A DNA stretch of 64,000 bases from Sphingobacteriales bacterium 16-39-50 (GTDB taxonomy: Bacteria; Bacteroidota; Bacteroidia; Sphingobacteriales; Sphingobacteriaceae): contig NCHA01000001.1 of the NCBI GenBank assembly GCA_002257025.1, forward strand, positions 124,001 through 188,000, written 5' to 3'. This document shows, one piece after another, positions 44,985-54,718 of the stretch. Both the position numbers and the translations under genes were made by a program. Below the pieces are notes generated by a model, which was given only the letters and a program-made list of their open reading frames with translations, searched no databases and was not told where the DNA came from. Position 1 is the first letter of the stretch. Each line of letters begins with the position of its first letter.

Positions 44985-45976
44985 ATCAGCTGTTCAGTTT
45001 GTTTCTCTTTCCGGCCATTTTTGAATGCTTCGCGTGGTCTTAGACCTAATAGTTCGAACATTTCCATGTCCTCATTAAATGCCGGATTTGGTGTGGTCAG
45101 TAACTTATCGCCGGCAAATATTGAATTTGCCCCTGCCATAAAACATAAAGCCTGATCAGTTAAGCTCATTTCTGTTCTTCCTGCTGATAGACGTACCACC
45201 GTTTTAGGCATAATAATACGTGCTGTAGCGATCATTCGAACCATTTCCCAAACAGAAACCCTGGGTTGATCAGCCAAGGGAGTTCCCTTTACAGGTACAA
45301 GTGCATTAACGGGTACTGACTCAGGATGCTTTGACATATTTGACAATGTTCTGAGCATTGCAATACGATCATTGACAGTTTCGCCTAGACCGATTATTCC
45401 ACCACTGCAAACGGTAAGTTTGGCTTTTCGGGCATTATCAATCGTTTTTAAACGATCATCGTAAGTTCTTGTAGTGATAATACGCTTATAATCGTCCTCA
45501 GAAGTATCTAAGTTATGGTTATAGGCATAGAGACCCGCATCAGCCAAACGTTGTGCCTGTGTTTCAGAAAGCATTCCCAGTGTACAGCAAACTTCCATAT
45601 CAAGGGCATTTACTGAACTGACCATCTCGATAACGCGATCAAAATCCCGGTTATCTCTTACCTCTCTCCAGGCAGCTCCCATACATAAACGGGACGCTCC
45701 AGCATCTTTAGCTTTTTTGGCTGCTTCTGTTACTTGTTCAACAGACATAAGGGCCTGAACTTCAAGATCTGTCTGATACCTTGCTGCCTGCGGACAATAA
45801 GCACAGTCTTCGGGACAGCCTCCTGTTTTGATGGATAAGAGACTACTGATCTGGACTTCTGAATAATCTTTGTTTTCTCTGTGGACTGTAGCTGCACGAT
45901 AAATTAAATCGAGTAGCGGACTGTGATATATCTCTGCTATTTCTTCCTTTGTCCAGTTATTTCTAATCTCGGTCAT
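44972..45976 (-). CDS. bioB: Biotin synthase
   Basis: This 334-residue radical-SAM enzyme has the cluster motif [12 protein letters not shown] with C54, C58 and C61. Conserved blocks [36 protein letters not shown] and RLSAGRTEM (the arginine that coordinates the 2Fe-2S cluster) are all present. It inserts sulfur into dethiobiotin to form biotin. No other bio genes are adjacent. A TAAATTTG at 46004-46011 (minus strand) could be its -7 element. The last codons overlap the FUSC gene tail to tail. Confidence 0.96.
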   Translation of the reverse strand: MTEIRNNWTKEEIAEIYHSPLLDLIYRAATVHRENKDYSEVQISSLLSIKTGGCPEDCAYCPQAARYQTDLEVQALMSVEQVTEAAKKAKDAGASRLCMGAAWREVRDNRDFDRVIEMVSSVNALDMEVCCTLGMLSETQAQRLADAGLYAYNHNLDTSEDDYKRIITTRTYDDRLKTIDNARKAKLTVCSGGIIGLGETVNDRIAMLRTLSNMSKHPESVPVNALVPVKGTPLADQPRVSVWEMVRMIATARIIMPKTVVRLSAGRTEMSLTDQALCFMAGANSIFAGDKLLTTPNPAFNEDMEMFELLGLRPREAFKNGRKEKQTEQLIQED

Positions 45977-46003
45977 ATTGATTGCCCATTAATTACGGCA
46001 AAA

Positions 46004-46011
46004 CAAATTTA
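46004..46011 (-). promoter_or_regulatory. Candidate -7 element for bioB
   Basis: TAAATTTG on the minus strand, 27 bases before the ATG at 45976. No BirA-type operator was recognised. Confidence 0.35.
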
Positions 46012-46049
46012 TAATAAAATCATCAGCCTGAAAATTGAAATTAAATGAA

Positions 46050-47399
46050 TCAGAGAATCAAATTGCTGGCTAAACCTAAGAGCAGCAGGAATCCGAAAAC
46101 ATCTGTAAAAGTGGTAATTATTATGGATGAGGCTACGGCAGGATCAATTCCTATTCTTTTAAGAATAAGGGGGATTGCCGAACCCGCAATTCCTGCAATA
46201 ATTAGGTTGCCGGTCATTGCGATAAAAATGACGAGACCCAACATTGCGTTCTGGTCATAGAGTAATGCAAAAATGAAGACAATACAGCCAACTACTGCCC
46301 CATTGATCAAACCTACTGTAAATTCCTTTAATACGGTTCTGTAAGCCTGGTTATCAGTTAGATCATTCAGAGAGATACGTCTTACTGTTACAGCAAGTGC
46401 CTGAGTGGCAGCATTTCCACCCATTCCTGCTATTATCACCATATACCCTGCCAGTAAACCTAAGCCGGCTATGGTACTATCGTAATAGCGAATAATCGAA
46501 GCTGCAAGAAAGGCAGTACCAAGGTTCAATACAAGCCATGGTAAACGACTTTTTACGGCTTCTTTCCAGTTACCTGCAAGTTCTTCATCCTCAGATACAC
46601 CGGATATCTTCAGGATATCTTCAGTATTTTCCTCTTCCATAACATCGATCACATCATCAAATGTGATTCGTCCAAGCAGATGCATCTGATCGTCCACGAC
46701 AGGAATACTGGTAAGATTGTATTGTGAAATTAGTCTGGCAACTTCCTCCTGATCTGTATCGGCCTTAACATAAACAAAATCAGATATGATCAACTGACTA
46801 ATATTGACGTTGTTACGGGCTTTTATTATATCTTTTAATGAAACAATTCCCTTTAAAATGTTGTGTTTATCAATTACATTGATGGTATAGAATTCTTCCA
46901 TCTCTTCAGACTGGCGGATGATTTCTTCAAGGGCTTCTTTTTTTTGCAGATCTTCATTGATTTTGATAACCTGGGTATTCATCAGTCCCCCGGCAGTATC
47001 TTCTTCGTATTTTAATAAGGTTCTGATATTGGATGCATCCTCCTCATCAAGCCCCAGAAGGATTTCCTGCTGCTGATCTTCCGGCAACTGACTTATAATA
47101 TCAGTAGCATCATCATAATCAAGCTCTTCTACAATTTCTGAACGTCTGTCTGGATGTAGGTTTTCAAGTAATTTTTCGGGATGAAACTCGGCATCCATCT
47201 CAGAAATAACCTCTGAAGCAAGCTCTGCAGGCAGAATGCTGATTATTCTCTCCCTCGATTCCTGGGATAAACTTTCAAAAAGTATGGCTATTTCTGAAGT
47301 ATGGTATTCAGATATGAGCTCTTTCAAGACCAGGTCATCTTCTTCAAGTGCCCGCTTAATCTTTACAAGATCTGTTTTATCTAATTCGAAAGACTGCAT
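46050..47399 (-). CDS. mgtE: Magnesium transporter MgtE
   Basis: This 449-residue protein has the MgtE layout: an N-terminal superhelical domain with repeated LPEDQQQEIL-like units (about 15-125), two CBS domains (about 130-255; GLMNTQVIKINEDL, DFVYVKADTDQEE, IPVVDDQMHLLGRITFDDVIDV), then five membrane helices (about 285-449; GGNAATQALAVTVRRISL). It is a Mg2+ channel gated by cytosolic Mg2+. corA lies upstream in the same orientation with about 100 bases between. Confidence 0.94.
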   Translation of the reverse strand: MQSFELDKTDLVKIKRALEEDDLVLKELISEYHTSEIAILFESLSQESRERIISILPAELASEVISEMDAEFHPEKLLENLHPDRRSEIVEELDYDDATDIISQLPEDQQQEILLGLDEEDASNIRTLLKYEEDTAGGLMNTQVIKINEDLQKKEALEEIIRQSEEMEEFYTINVIDKHNILKGIVSLKDIIKARNNVNISQLIISDFVYVKADTDQEEVARLISQYNLTSIPVVDDQMHLLGRITFDDVIDVMEEENTEDILKISGVSEDEELAGNWKEAVKSRLPWLVLNLGTAFLAASIIRYYDSTIAGLGLLAGYMVIIAGMGGNAATQALAVTVRRISLNDLTDNQAYRTVLKEFTVGLINGAVVGCIVFIFALLYDQNAMLGLVIFIAMTGNLIIAGIAGSAIPLILKRIGIDPAVASSIIITTFTDVFGFLLLLGLASNLIL

Positions 47400-47501
47400 A
47401 CTATAAAAGTAGGTAATAGAGATGAGAAATGACCCGATTTTGTCTTATTAGGATTTTAGAATCTTGCATCGGAATCGTATTTAATTAAAGCATTAATAAA
47501 A

Positions 47502-48626
47502 TCAGCTTTTATTGAGCCAGCCTTTGCGCCAAAAATAAATCATTTGAATGATTGCGATCAGCAACATCCCTATCATAGTATATGCATATCCATTATCCAT
47601 GTAAAGCTCAGGCATATTATTATGCAACCATTTGCCCGTTTCAGGATCTTGCTTCGCAAAATTCATCCCATAAATCCCGGCAATGAAAGTAAGGGGTATA
47701 AATATGGATGATATGATTGTCAAAACCTTCATAACCTCATTCATTCTGTGACTTATAAGTGATAAATTCATATCTACAAGACTGGTAGTCAAATCTTTAT
47801 AACTTTCAACAAGATCAATTATCTGCATGCAGTGATCATAGGTGTCTTTCAGAAAGGTTTTGCTTGTTTTAGTGATCAGCCCGGATTCGCTTCTGATCAT
47901 ATCATTAATTTTATCACGTTCCGGCCATGCAGCTCTACGAATCATGATCATTTCCCTTTTAATATTTTGGGTTTGAAACATGAGTGCTTTATCAGCTTTA
48001 CGGTATAATAGCTGCTCAATTGTTTCCAGTTCATCACCTAATTTATAAATCAATGTAAAATAATTATCTACAATAACATCAAGCAATGCATATAATAAAT
48101 AAGAGGTCTCCCCTGTCCGGATATTTCCTTTCCCACCCTCCAGACGGTGAATCACAGGCTCAAAAGTTAAACCATAGCTTTCCTGAAAGCTGATGAGGAT
48201 ATGTGGTAATAAAATAAATGATACCTGTTCATTTTCAATCTCGAGGTTCTCATTAACATACATATTTCTGCTTACAGTAAACAGAAAATCACTGTATTCA
48301 TCAAGTTTAGGTCTCTGCCTGCAGTCAGTAATATCCTCCATGACCAGCTTATTGATGCTGAATTTATTTTGCAGATATTCCAAAAGTTTGACATCTCCAA
48401 TTCCGCGAATATCGATCCAATGATTAAATCCGGAATACGAATCAAGTTCAACATCAATTTCTTCGTATGAATTGATTGCCAGGCTATGAAATTCACTTCC
48501 TTTAAAGGAATAAATAGTAATTCTGGGTTTTAAAGCACCTTCATAAAGTTGTATGGAGCCCGGACTTGTCCCGGACATTGGAACATATTTTTTGGATTTT
48601 AAACTTATTCTTCGAATCCTGGCCAT
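47502..48626 (-). CDS. corA: Magnesium/cobalt transporter CorA
   Basis: This 374-residue protein has a large cytoplasmic N-domain, a long helix and two C-terminal membrane helices. The signature GIYGMNF lies at the end of the first helix and an aromatic segment MIYFWRKGW ends the second. It forms a pentameric Mg2+ (and Co2+) channel. It overlaps neither neighbour but lies two bases after the WbqC-like gene. mgtE is downstream, so two Mg2+ uptake systems are side by side. Confidence 0.94.
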   Translation of the reverse strand: MARIRRISLKSKKYVPMSGTSPGSIQLYEGALKPRITIYSFKGSEFHSLAINSYEEIDVELDSYSGFNHWIDIRGIGDVKLLEYLQNKFSINKLVMEDITDCRQRPKLDEYSDFLFTVSRNMYVNENLEIENEQVSFILLPHILISFQESYGLTFEPVIHRLEGGKGNIRTGETSYLLYALLDVIVDNYFTLIYKLGDELETIEQLLYRKADKALMFQTQNIKREMIMIRRAAWPERDKINDMIRSESGLITKTSKTFLKDTYDHCMQIIDLVESYKDLTTSLVDMNLSLISHRMNEVMKVLTIISSIFIPLTFIAGIYGMNFAKQDPETGKWLHNNMPELYMDNGYAYTMIGMLLIAIIQMIYFWRKGWLNKS

Positions 48627-48628
48627 GT

Positions 48629-49237
48629 TTAAAGATACTTAATACTTTGTGGTCCCTGATTAAATATGAGGTCAACTATACTTAAATTAGGAATAAACCC
48701 ATTTCTTTCTTCAAAAACCTGGAAATATGGTTTAAAACTGATATCAGGAATATGCTTTGGATGTATACTTTCCCGATAATCATCCAGTTCGGGATATGTT
48801 GCTTCGAAGCTATTGGTATAGTTGTAATTTATATTTATTTTCAAAAAACGGTTCATCAGCTGCAACAATTCCTCATTGTAATCGAAAAGAAACTCCCATT
48901 TTTTTTCAAAAAAAATGATCAGTTCATCTTCGTAGTATTCAAAATAGGCTGAACTTCTGTATGATGTTTGTAAACTCATCCAGTGAAGTCTTTGCCACTT
49001 GAAGTCGTAGCTTATTCTGACATCTTTCACGAGAGTGTGGTTTTTGGAACCCTTGATTACAGGCACAATCAGATTCAAAGCTCCGTTAGGGGAATGAATT
49101 ATTGCCCGGTTGCGGTAGCTCTGTTTCTGGAAATTTTCTGTATTCTCTATTAGGATATTGTCTTTATGATTAAGTATTTTACTAAAATACTCAATGGAAG
49201 GAAGATAAAATAAAGGGAATACTGCACCTTTTTCCAT
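48629..49237 (-). CDS. WbqC family protein
   Basis: This 202-residue protein matches the WbqC-like family: FPLFYLPSIEYFSKILN at the start, QKQSYRNRAIIHSPNGALNLIVPV, and WQRLHWMSLQTSYRSSAYFEYYEDEL. Relatives occur in polysaccharide gene clusters and are thought to act in amino-sugar modification; the reaction is not established. A TTG start 20 codons upstream exists, but the ATG at 49237 gives a conventional N-terminus. Two bases separate it from corA. Confidence 0.8.
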   Translation of the reverse strand: MEKGAVFPLFYLPSIEYFSKILNHKDNILIENTENFQKQSYRNRAIIHSPNGALNLIVPVIKGSKNHTLVKDVRISYDFKWQRLHWMSLQTSYRSSAYFEYYEDELIIFFEKKWEFLFDYNEELLQLMNRFLKININYNYTNSFEATYPELDDYRESIHPKHIPDISFKPYFQVFEERNGFIPNLSIVDLIFNQGPQSIKYL

Positions 49238-49355
49238 CGTATAAGTTAAGTTTGTAGAACAGACGTCGAAATTAGTAATTAAACGGCCATGCTGCAAGGA
49301 TGTAATTATTTACAGGCCATGAATATTTTAATCTAAACAGCTTATTCAAACCTTA

Positions 49356-50240
49356 ATGAATCGAGTTACATTCCGTATTACAGCATCCATTCTATATCTT
49401 ATATCCCTTCTTCCATTCCCTGTTCTTTATTTCTTTTCGGATATCCTTTATATCTTCTTGTATTACATTGTTAAGTACCGAAGAAAGGTTGTTTTAAATA
49501 ACCTTTTAAATTCATTTCCAGAAAAATCAAGATCCGAGATTGAGCAAATAGAGAAGCGATTTTACCATTATCTTGCAGATTTAATGCTTGAATCAGTTAA
49601 AACTATATCAATTAGTGCCAAGGAGATCAAAAAAAGATTTGTTTTTAAAAACCTTGAAATTCTGAAAACTTATCTTCAAGATGGTAGATCAGTAATTGCT
49701 GTTTCCGGACATTATGGTAACTGGGAATGGGGGCCGGTTGCAATCGGACTTGAATTAACGGAAAAGGTACTGGTAGTTTATAAGCCATTATCAGATAAGC
49801 GTTTTGAAGGACTGTTGAATTCGATGCGCTCCCGTTTTGGGTCTGTTATGGTTCCTATGAAACTGACGCTCAGGAAAGTGATTGAGTATAAAAATGAGCC
49901 AAATGTGCTGGTTCTTGTGGGTGATCAAACTCCAACCCGGGAAGAATCTCAGTACTTTACTAATTTTTTGAATCAGCAGACAGCCGTGTTTCTGGGTGTA
50001 GAAAAAATAGCATTTAAGCTAAAAAATCCAATAGTATATTTTAGCATAAATAGAATAAAAAGAGGTTATTATGAATGTCTAGTTAAATCTTTAATAGATA
50101 ATCCTGAAGATACAAAGGAGCATGAAATTACTGATGCTCATACAAAAGAACTTGAAAAAAATATCTGTTTTCAACCGGAATATTGGTTATGGTCACATAA
50201 AAGATGGAAATTTAGTCCAGAGAATTTAAAAAATGACTAA
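49356..50240 (+). CDS. LpxL-type lipid A / lysophospholipid acyltransferase
   Basis: This 294-residue protein has an N-terminal membrane anchor (about 8-38) and the acyltransferase HX4E motif as H119-YGNW-E124 in SGHYGNWEWGP. GDQTPTREES and PEYWLWSHKRWK at the C-terminus are also characteristic. It transfers an acyl chain to a lipid A precursor or related lipid at the inner membrane. The stop overlaps the glycosyltransferase gene by eight bases, indicating a shared envelope-synthesis transcript. Confidence 0.88.
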   Translation: MNRVTFRITASILYLISLLPFPVLYFFSDILYIFLYYIVKYRRKVVLNNLLNSFPEKSRSEIEQIEKRFYHYLADLMLESVKTISISAKEIKKRFVFKNLEILKTYLQDGRSVIAVSGHYGNWEWGPVAIGLELTEKVLVVYKPLSDKRFEGLLNSMRSRFGSVMVPMKLTLRKVIEYKNEPNVLVLVGDQTPTREESQYFTNFLNQQTAVFLGVEKIAFKLKNPIVYFSINRIKRGYYECLVKSLIDNPEDTKEHEITDAHTKELEKNICFQPEYWLWSHKRWKFSPENLKND

Positions 50241-51261
50241 TGTCCCAAAAGTAGCTGCAGTAATCCTGAACTGGAACGGGCAAAGCTTTCTTGAAAAGTT
50301 TCTTCCATCTGTTATAGCCAGCACCTATCCGGGCCTGGAAATTGTTGTTGGAGATAATGCATCCACAGATAATTCTATTGAATTTCTTCAAAGCAATTAC
50401 CCAACTATAAGGATTATTCAAAATAATGAGAATTATGGTTTTGCCGGAGGTTATAACAGGATACTGGAACAGCTTGATAATGAGTATTTTATTTTACTTA
50501 ATTCGGATGTTGAAGTTTCACCTGGCTGGATAGAGCCAGTGATTCATTTGATGGAATCTGAAATGTATATTGCTGCCGCGCAACCAAAGATTCTATCCTA
50601 TTCTCAAAAAGACCATTTTGAATATGCCGGAGCTGCTGGTGGCTACCTGGATTCTCTGGGTTATCCTTTTTGCAGGGGTAGAATTTTTGATACAGTTGAA
50701 CAGGACTACGGACAGTATGATGATCAATCCGAAATTTTCTGGGCCTCCGGCGCGGCTTTGTTTATAAAACGGAAATACTGGATTGAAATCGGAGGGCTGG
50801 ATCCTGATTTCTTTGCCCACATGGAAGAAATTGATCTTTGCTGGCGACTTAAGAATAAGGGTTACAAGATTGTATTCTGTCCGAAATCAAAAGTATATCA
50901 TGTCGGAGGTGGAACACTGAATTCAGAAAGCCCATTTAAGACCTATTTGAATTTTAGAAATAATCTCGTTTTACTTCAAAAAAATCTGCCCTTAGGCAAG
51001 GCATTTATAATAATCTTTATCCGTTTCTGGCTTGACTTAATCTCATTGATTAAATATCTTTTTGATGGCAAACCCCGAAATGCTCTGGCAATAAGCAAAG
51101 CTCATTTCTTTTTCTTTGGCAATCTTTTCAGGAATATTAAAAAGGCCCGTGAGATAGATGCTTCCAAATTTAATGCTTCCGGCCACTATAAGGGAAGTAT
51201 TGTCTGGCAGTATTTTATACGAAAGAAAAAAATATTCAGTGTTCTAAAGAAAACTATCTAA
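50233..51261 (+). CDS. Glycosyltransferase family 2
   Basis: This 342-residue GT-A fold enzyme starts AAVILNWNGQSFLEKFLPSV and has DNASTDNS (41-48), NYGFAGGYNRIL and the metal-binding LLNSDVEVSPGW. The acceptor-side motifs GAALFIKRKYWIEIGGLDPDFFAHMEEIDLCWRL follow. The arrangement is like rhamnosyltransferase-type GT2 enzymes. A C-terminal hydrophobic and basic part may sit at the membrane. Coupled to the acyltransferase gene. Sugar unknown. Its 3' end overlaps aroQ by 18 bases. Confidence 0.9.
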   Translation: MTNVPKVAAVILNWNGQSFLEKFLPSVIASTYPGLEIVVGDNASTDNSIEFLQSNYPTIRIIQNNENYGFAGGYNRILEQLDNEYFILLNSDVEVSPGWIEPVIHLMESEMYIAAAQPKILSYSQKDHFEYAGAAGGYLDSLGYPFCRGRIFDTVEQDYGQYDDQSEIFWASGAALFIKRKYWIEIGGLDPDFFAHMEEIDLCWRLKNKGYKIVFCPKSKVYHVGGGTLNSESPFKTYLNFRNNLVLLQKNLPLGKAFIIIFIRFWLDLISLIKYLFDGKPRNALAISKAHFFFFGNLFRNIKKAREIDASKFNASGHYKGSIVWQYFIRKKKIFSVLKKTI

Positions 51262-51657
51262 AGCCATTTTGTACCCGGGCAGACCGAAGCCGGTCAAAAC
51301 CCCTTTGCAGTTTTTTCCTGTAAGTGATATATGCCGGTATTCTTCACGGGAATAAATATTGGAGATATGTACTTCAACAACGGGGGTTTTGATAGCTGCA
51401 ATGGCGTCGGAAATAGCTACAGAAGTGTGTGTATAGCCACCACCATTCAATATAATACCATCATAACTGAATCCAACCTCATGTAATTTGTTGATAATTT
51501 CGCCTTCCACATTACTTTGAAAATAATCGAGCTGGACAGAACTGTACTTAGATTTTAATTCTTCAAAATAAGTGTCAAAGCTGCTATCACCATAGATTGA
51601 TTTCTCACGTACACCCAGTAAATTTAAATTTGGTCCGTTAATTATCTGTATTTTCAT
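51244..51657 (-). CDS. aroQ: 3-dehydroquinate dehydratase, type II
   Basis: This 137-residue type II dehydroquinase has the conserved start IINGPNLNLLGVREKSIYG with catalytic Y22, then LNGGGYTHTSVAISDAI and VEVHISNIYSREEYRH. It forms a dodecamer and converts 3-dehydroquinate to 3-dehydroshikimate in the shikimate pathway. Divergent from xerD. A possible -7 TAATTTTG is at 51681-51688 on the minus strand, 23 bases before the ATG. Confidence 0.95.
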   Translation of the reverse strand: MKIQIINGPNLNLLGVREKSIYGDSSFDTYFEELKSKYSSVQLDYFQSNVEGEIINKLHEVGFSYDGIILNGGGYTHTSVAISDAIAAIKTPVVEVHISNIYSREEYRHISLTGKNCKGVLTGFGLPGYKMALDSFL

Positions 51658-51680
51658 CGATTATTTGTGATTTATGATTT

Positions 51681-51688
51681 CAAAATTA
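51681..51688 (-). promoter_or_regulatory. Candidate -7 element for aroQ
   Basis: TAATTTTG on the minus strand in the 73-base aroQ/xerD divergent gap. No matching -33 TTG at the right distance. Confidence 0.3.
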
Positions 51689-51730
51689 TGAATACCAAAT
51701 GGCGTTTCATTATCAAACTTATAAAATAAA

Positions 51731-52630
51731 TTGGACTGGCAAACAGGACTTATTGGCTTTAGATCATATTTAAGATTAGAGCGTTCATTATCGGCAAATA
51801 CTATCGAAGCATATTTACATGATGTGGATATGCTCATACAGTTTTTTAAGACCAGATCTCAAAAAAAAGAGGTATCCGAAGTTTCAGGTAATGATTTGAA
51901 GGAATTTCTGGTTTGGATAAATGAACTTGGAATGCTTCCTCCCACTCAGGCAAGGGTTTTATCAGGCTTAAAAGCCTTTTTTAAATACCTGCTTCTGGAT
52001 AATCAGATTAAAATTGATCCATCAGCCCTAATTGAGAGTCCTAAAACGAGCAGAAAATTACCTGACACGCTAAGTATACTGGAAATCAATAAATTAATCG
52101 AAGCCATTGATCTTTCAAAAGCTGAGGGAATGCGAAACAAGGCTATGCTTGAAATTTTATATGGATGTGGATTAAGGGTATCCGAACTCACAAGCCTTAA
52201 AATTTCTAACCTGTTTTTAGATATCGATTTTATCAAGATTCTGGGAAAAGGAGATAAGGAGCGTTTGGTACCTATCGGATCGGAGGCTATCAAATTTCTA
52301 AGGATATTTATTGAAGAAGTTCGGGTTCATATAGCTGTGAAGCCCGGAAAAGAAGATTTTGTGTTTTTAAACATGCGTGGAAATCCAATTTCAAGGGTAA
52401 TGGTGTTTCTGATTATCAAAGATCTCGCAAAAAAGGCCGCTATCAATAAAAGTATAAGTCCGCATACCTTCAGACACTCTTTTGCAACCCATTTGATTGA
52501 AGGTGGTGCAGACCTGAGAGCTGTTCAGGAAATGCTTGGACATGAAAGTATTACCACAACAGAGATCTACACGCATTTAGACCGCGATTATTTGCGGGAG
52601 ACTATTATTCAGTATCATCCCAGAAGCTGA
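51731..52630 (+). CDS. xerD: Site-specific tyrosine recombinase XerD/XerC
   Basis: This 299-residue recombinase has the SAM-like N-domain (FRSYLRLERSLSANTIEAYLHDV) and the full catalytic set: R149 (GCGLRVSEL), K173 (GKGDKER), H245 and R248 (HTFRHSFATHL), H271 (LGHES) and Y280 (EIYTH). It resolves chromosome dimers at dif. An in-frame TAA precedes a TTG codon, so translation starts at TTG 51731. The gene is single and flanked by housekeeping genes, so it is the chromosomal Xer enzyme rather than an element integrase. Confidence 0.9.
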   Translation: MDWQTGLIGFRSYLRLERSLSANTIEAYLHDVDMLIQFFKTRSQKKEVSEVSGNDLKEFLVWINELGMLPPTQARVLSGLKAFFKYLLLDNQIKIDPSALIESPKTSRKLPDTLSILEINKLIEAIDLSKAEGMRNKAMLEILYGCGLRVSELTSLKISNLFLDIDFIKILGKGDKERLVPIGSEAIKFLRIFIEEVRVHIAVKPGKEDFVFLNMRGNPISRVMVFLIIKDLAKKAAINKSISPHTFRHSFATHLIEGGADLRAVQEMLGHESITTTEIYTHLDRDYLRETIIQYHPRS

Positions 52631-52632
52631 TC

Positions 52633-53685
52633 TTATTGTTCTTCCCTAAAATAAACCTTATAGTAATTCATAGATTTATCATCATCAAAGCCCTTTTCGA
52701 TCAGCTCCTTGTTACCATGAATATAAATATGAAAGTTCTTATCGAGTTTTAAAACGCTTTTAAACACCCTCGATTGTTTCTTTACTGCAGCTACCGAAAT
52801 ATCAAATGGCTGGTCAATGCCTGCATCAAATTCCTCATTGTATTCCCTGCTAAATTTTTTGAATGATTCAATAGCTTTGGGATTTTCGATCACTTCCTCT
52901 GAAAATTCATCCAGATCGAAACTATCTTTCTCCTTGAAATATTTCATAGAACGGTTCAACAAGTCAATCTTATCAGCTTTTGAGATATCAAACTCATCAT
53001 CTATTTTACTGGTAATGAAGTTTTTATAAACTCCCAATGTAGTATTGGTCTTATTGAAACTATCATTTCTGATCTTTAATTGTAAAAAATCATCTTTCCA
53101 GTAAGCTGTATCGCTTCTGTTAGTCTGATCTATAAGCATCACCCTGTATCCTTCCTCCTTTTCAGTATTGAAAATGAGGCAACCTTTATCCAATTTCTGA
53201 ATATTGATGGCATCTTCCTCATAGTTAATTGCAAAGCCACCTTGTTCCGGACTAACTTTCAGATAACTTTCTTTGGTTTCGGATTTAAAAATTCCAATGG
53301 CATCAAGTAATTCACCCTCCAGTTGTAAATTTTTAAATGAGGCTATATAAAGCTCCCCTGCCTTAATTTTGGGATGGTTAGAGCTTTCATAAAGGTACTT
53401 TGCTATGTTTCCGCTGTGTTCATGAAAGCTGGCTTCATCTGAAAATATTAGTGAACTGAAATGGAACAATTCATTAAGATTAAGATCTCCACTTGAGTGT
53501 GTGAATCTGTAAACCTCATTTGTCTTTTCAAATGGCGAAAGAAAATATTTTATCAGCAAGTTCCTTAAAACTTCATCAGCAATATTGATTGGCTCCTCAG
53601 ACAAAATGTAAAACTCGTCCTGAACCTTATTTCCAACCCTATGTACGGAAAGCAGATCCATTGAAGTTTCGAAAAATGAAATCAT
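52633..53685 (-). CDS. ndpA: Nucleoid-associated protein (NdpA/YejK family)
   Basis: This 350-residue protein resembles the 37-kDa nucleoid-associated family: VHRVGNKVQDEFYILSEEPI near the start, FEKTNEVYRFTHSSGDLNLNELF, YRVMLIDQTNRSDTAYWKDDFLQLKI and FIHIYIHGNKELI-like strands at the end. Such proteins bind the nucleoid or defend against foreign DNA; the function is unclear. It converges with xerD, with only two bases between the stops. Confidence 0.78.
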   Translation of the reverse strand: MISFFETSMDLLSVHRVGNKVQDEFYILSEEPINIADEVLRNLLIKYFLSPFEKTNEVYRFTHSSGDLNLNELFHFSSLIFSDEASFHEHSGNIAKYLYESSNHPKIKAGELYIASFKNLQLEGELLDAIGIFKSETKESYLKVSPEQGGFAINYEEDAINIQKLDKGCLIFNTEKEEGYRVMLIDQTNRSDTAYWKDDFLQLKIRNDSFNKTNTTLGVYKNFITSKIDDEFDISKADKIDLLNRSMKYFKEKDSFDLDEFSEEVIENPKAIESFKKFSREYNEEFDAGIDQPFDISVAAVKKQSRVFKSVLKLDKNFHIYIHGNKELIEKGFDDDKSMNYYKVYFREEQ

Positions 53686-53732
53686 AATATATTTAAAATA
53701 AGATTATTATATTATTTAATATAAATATTTAG

Positions 53733-54602
53733 TTAATGTATCTGGCTACTGATCATTCTGTCTTTTCCGCTCAGATCCTGCCTTAATTCAATATTTTTAA
53801 ACCCCATTTGTTTTAATAATTGAACTGTCTCCTCTCCCAGGTTCTCATTGATTTCCAGATATAAAGACCCATTTGTATCTGTATGTTTTATTGCGAAATC
53901 AGCAATAGCCCTGTAGAAAATAAGCGGATCATCGTTGGGGACGAATAATGCGAGATGCGGTTCATGCTCAAGAACATTAGGCAGCATTTGTTGCTTTTCT
54001 GCCTCTGTAACATATGGTGGATTGCTTACGATAATCCCAAATTTCTCACCTATTAGCTCTCTGCTTACTGAATTCCTTATATCATCCTGAATAAACTGTA
54101 TCCTTGTTGTATTTAAAGCTGCATTTTGCTTTGAAACACCCAATGCTTCAGGAGAAATATCAAGTGCAAAAAGCTGAGCTTCAGGAAGATTTTTTTTCAG
54201 GGATATTGGAATACAGCCACTTCCTGTTCCGATATCAATGATTTTTAGTCCCTCTATGGATATTTTGGACTTACGGATGTCTGATAGTATCCATTCAACC
54301 AGTTCTTCTGTCTCAGGTCTTGGAATGAGCACTGAAGGATTTACCTTAAAGGTCATTCCATAAAATTCTGTTTCGCCAATTACGTATTGAAGCGGTTTTC
54401 CGGTTTTTAATTCTTCCAGGATTTTTAATAATGATTGAAATTTATCAGTAGGAATCTCTGTATCCTTTAAATTCAGGTATTCTGCCCGTTCAAGTTTGCA
54501 AACATGGCTGATACTCAACCAGGCAAGACTAGCAGCTTCCCTCCTGTCGTAAATAAGTCTTAGGCTGTCAGTATAAATCTGTTCGGTTTCTCTAAATGTC
54601 AT
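53733..54602 (-). CDS. prmC: Release factor glutamine methyltransferase
   Basis: This 289-residue enzyme has an N-terminal helical domain and a Rossmann methyltransferase domain with IDIGTGSGCIPI (122-133) and NPPYVTE (194-200), the glutamine-binding motif. PSVLIPRPETEELVEWIL is also diagnostic. It methylates the GGQ glutamine of RF1 and RF2. Divergent from ribD. A -7-like TTACTTTG lies four bases before its ATG. Confidence 0.93.
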   Translation of the reverse strand: MTFRETEQIYTDSLRLIYDRREAASLAWLSISHVCKLERAEYLNLKDTEIPTDKFQSLLKILEELKTGKPLQYVIGETEFYGMTFKVNPSVLIPRPETEELVEWILSDIRKSKISIEGLKIIDIGTGSGCIPISLKKNLPEAQLFALDISPEALGVSKQNAALNTTRIQFIQDDIRNSVSRELIGEKFGIIVSNPPYVTEAEKQQMLPNVLEHEPHLALFVPNDDPLIFYRAIADFAIKHTDTNGSLYLEINENLGEETVQLLKQMGFKNIELRQDLSGKDRMISSQIH

Positions 54603-54706
54603 GCCGCAAAGTAAACCAATTCAGCTGAAAAATAAACAGAATGAAGGCTTTCTGTACGATTGAATATAAATAAACGCGCCATGAATGATTTTAAGCAATT
54701 CATAGC

Positions 54707-54714
54707 TATTTTTG
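54707..54714 (+). promoter_or_regulatory. -7 element for leaderless ribD
   Basis: TATTTTTG with four bases (CAGT) before the ATG at 54719. No FMN riboswitch is visible upstream. Confidence 0.5.
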
Positions 54715-54718
54715 CAGT

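Noticed and set aside
51731..52630. xerD as an integrase of a mobile element
   Set aside because: Neighbours are all housekeeping genes and no att repeats, phage or conjugation genes are visible; it reads as the chromosomal Xer recombinase.
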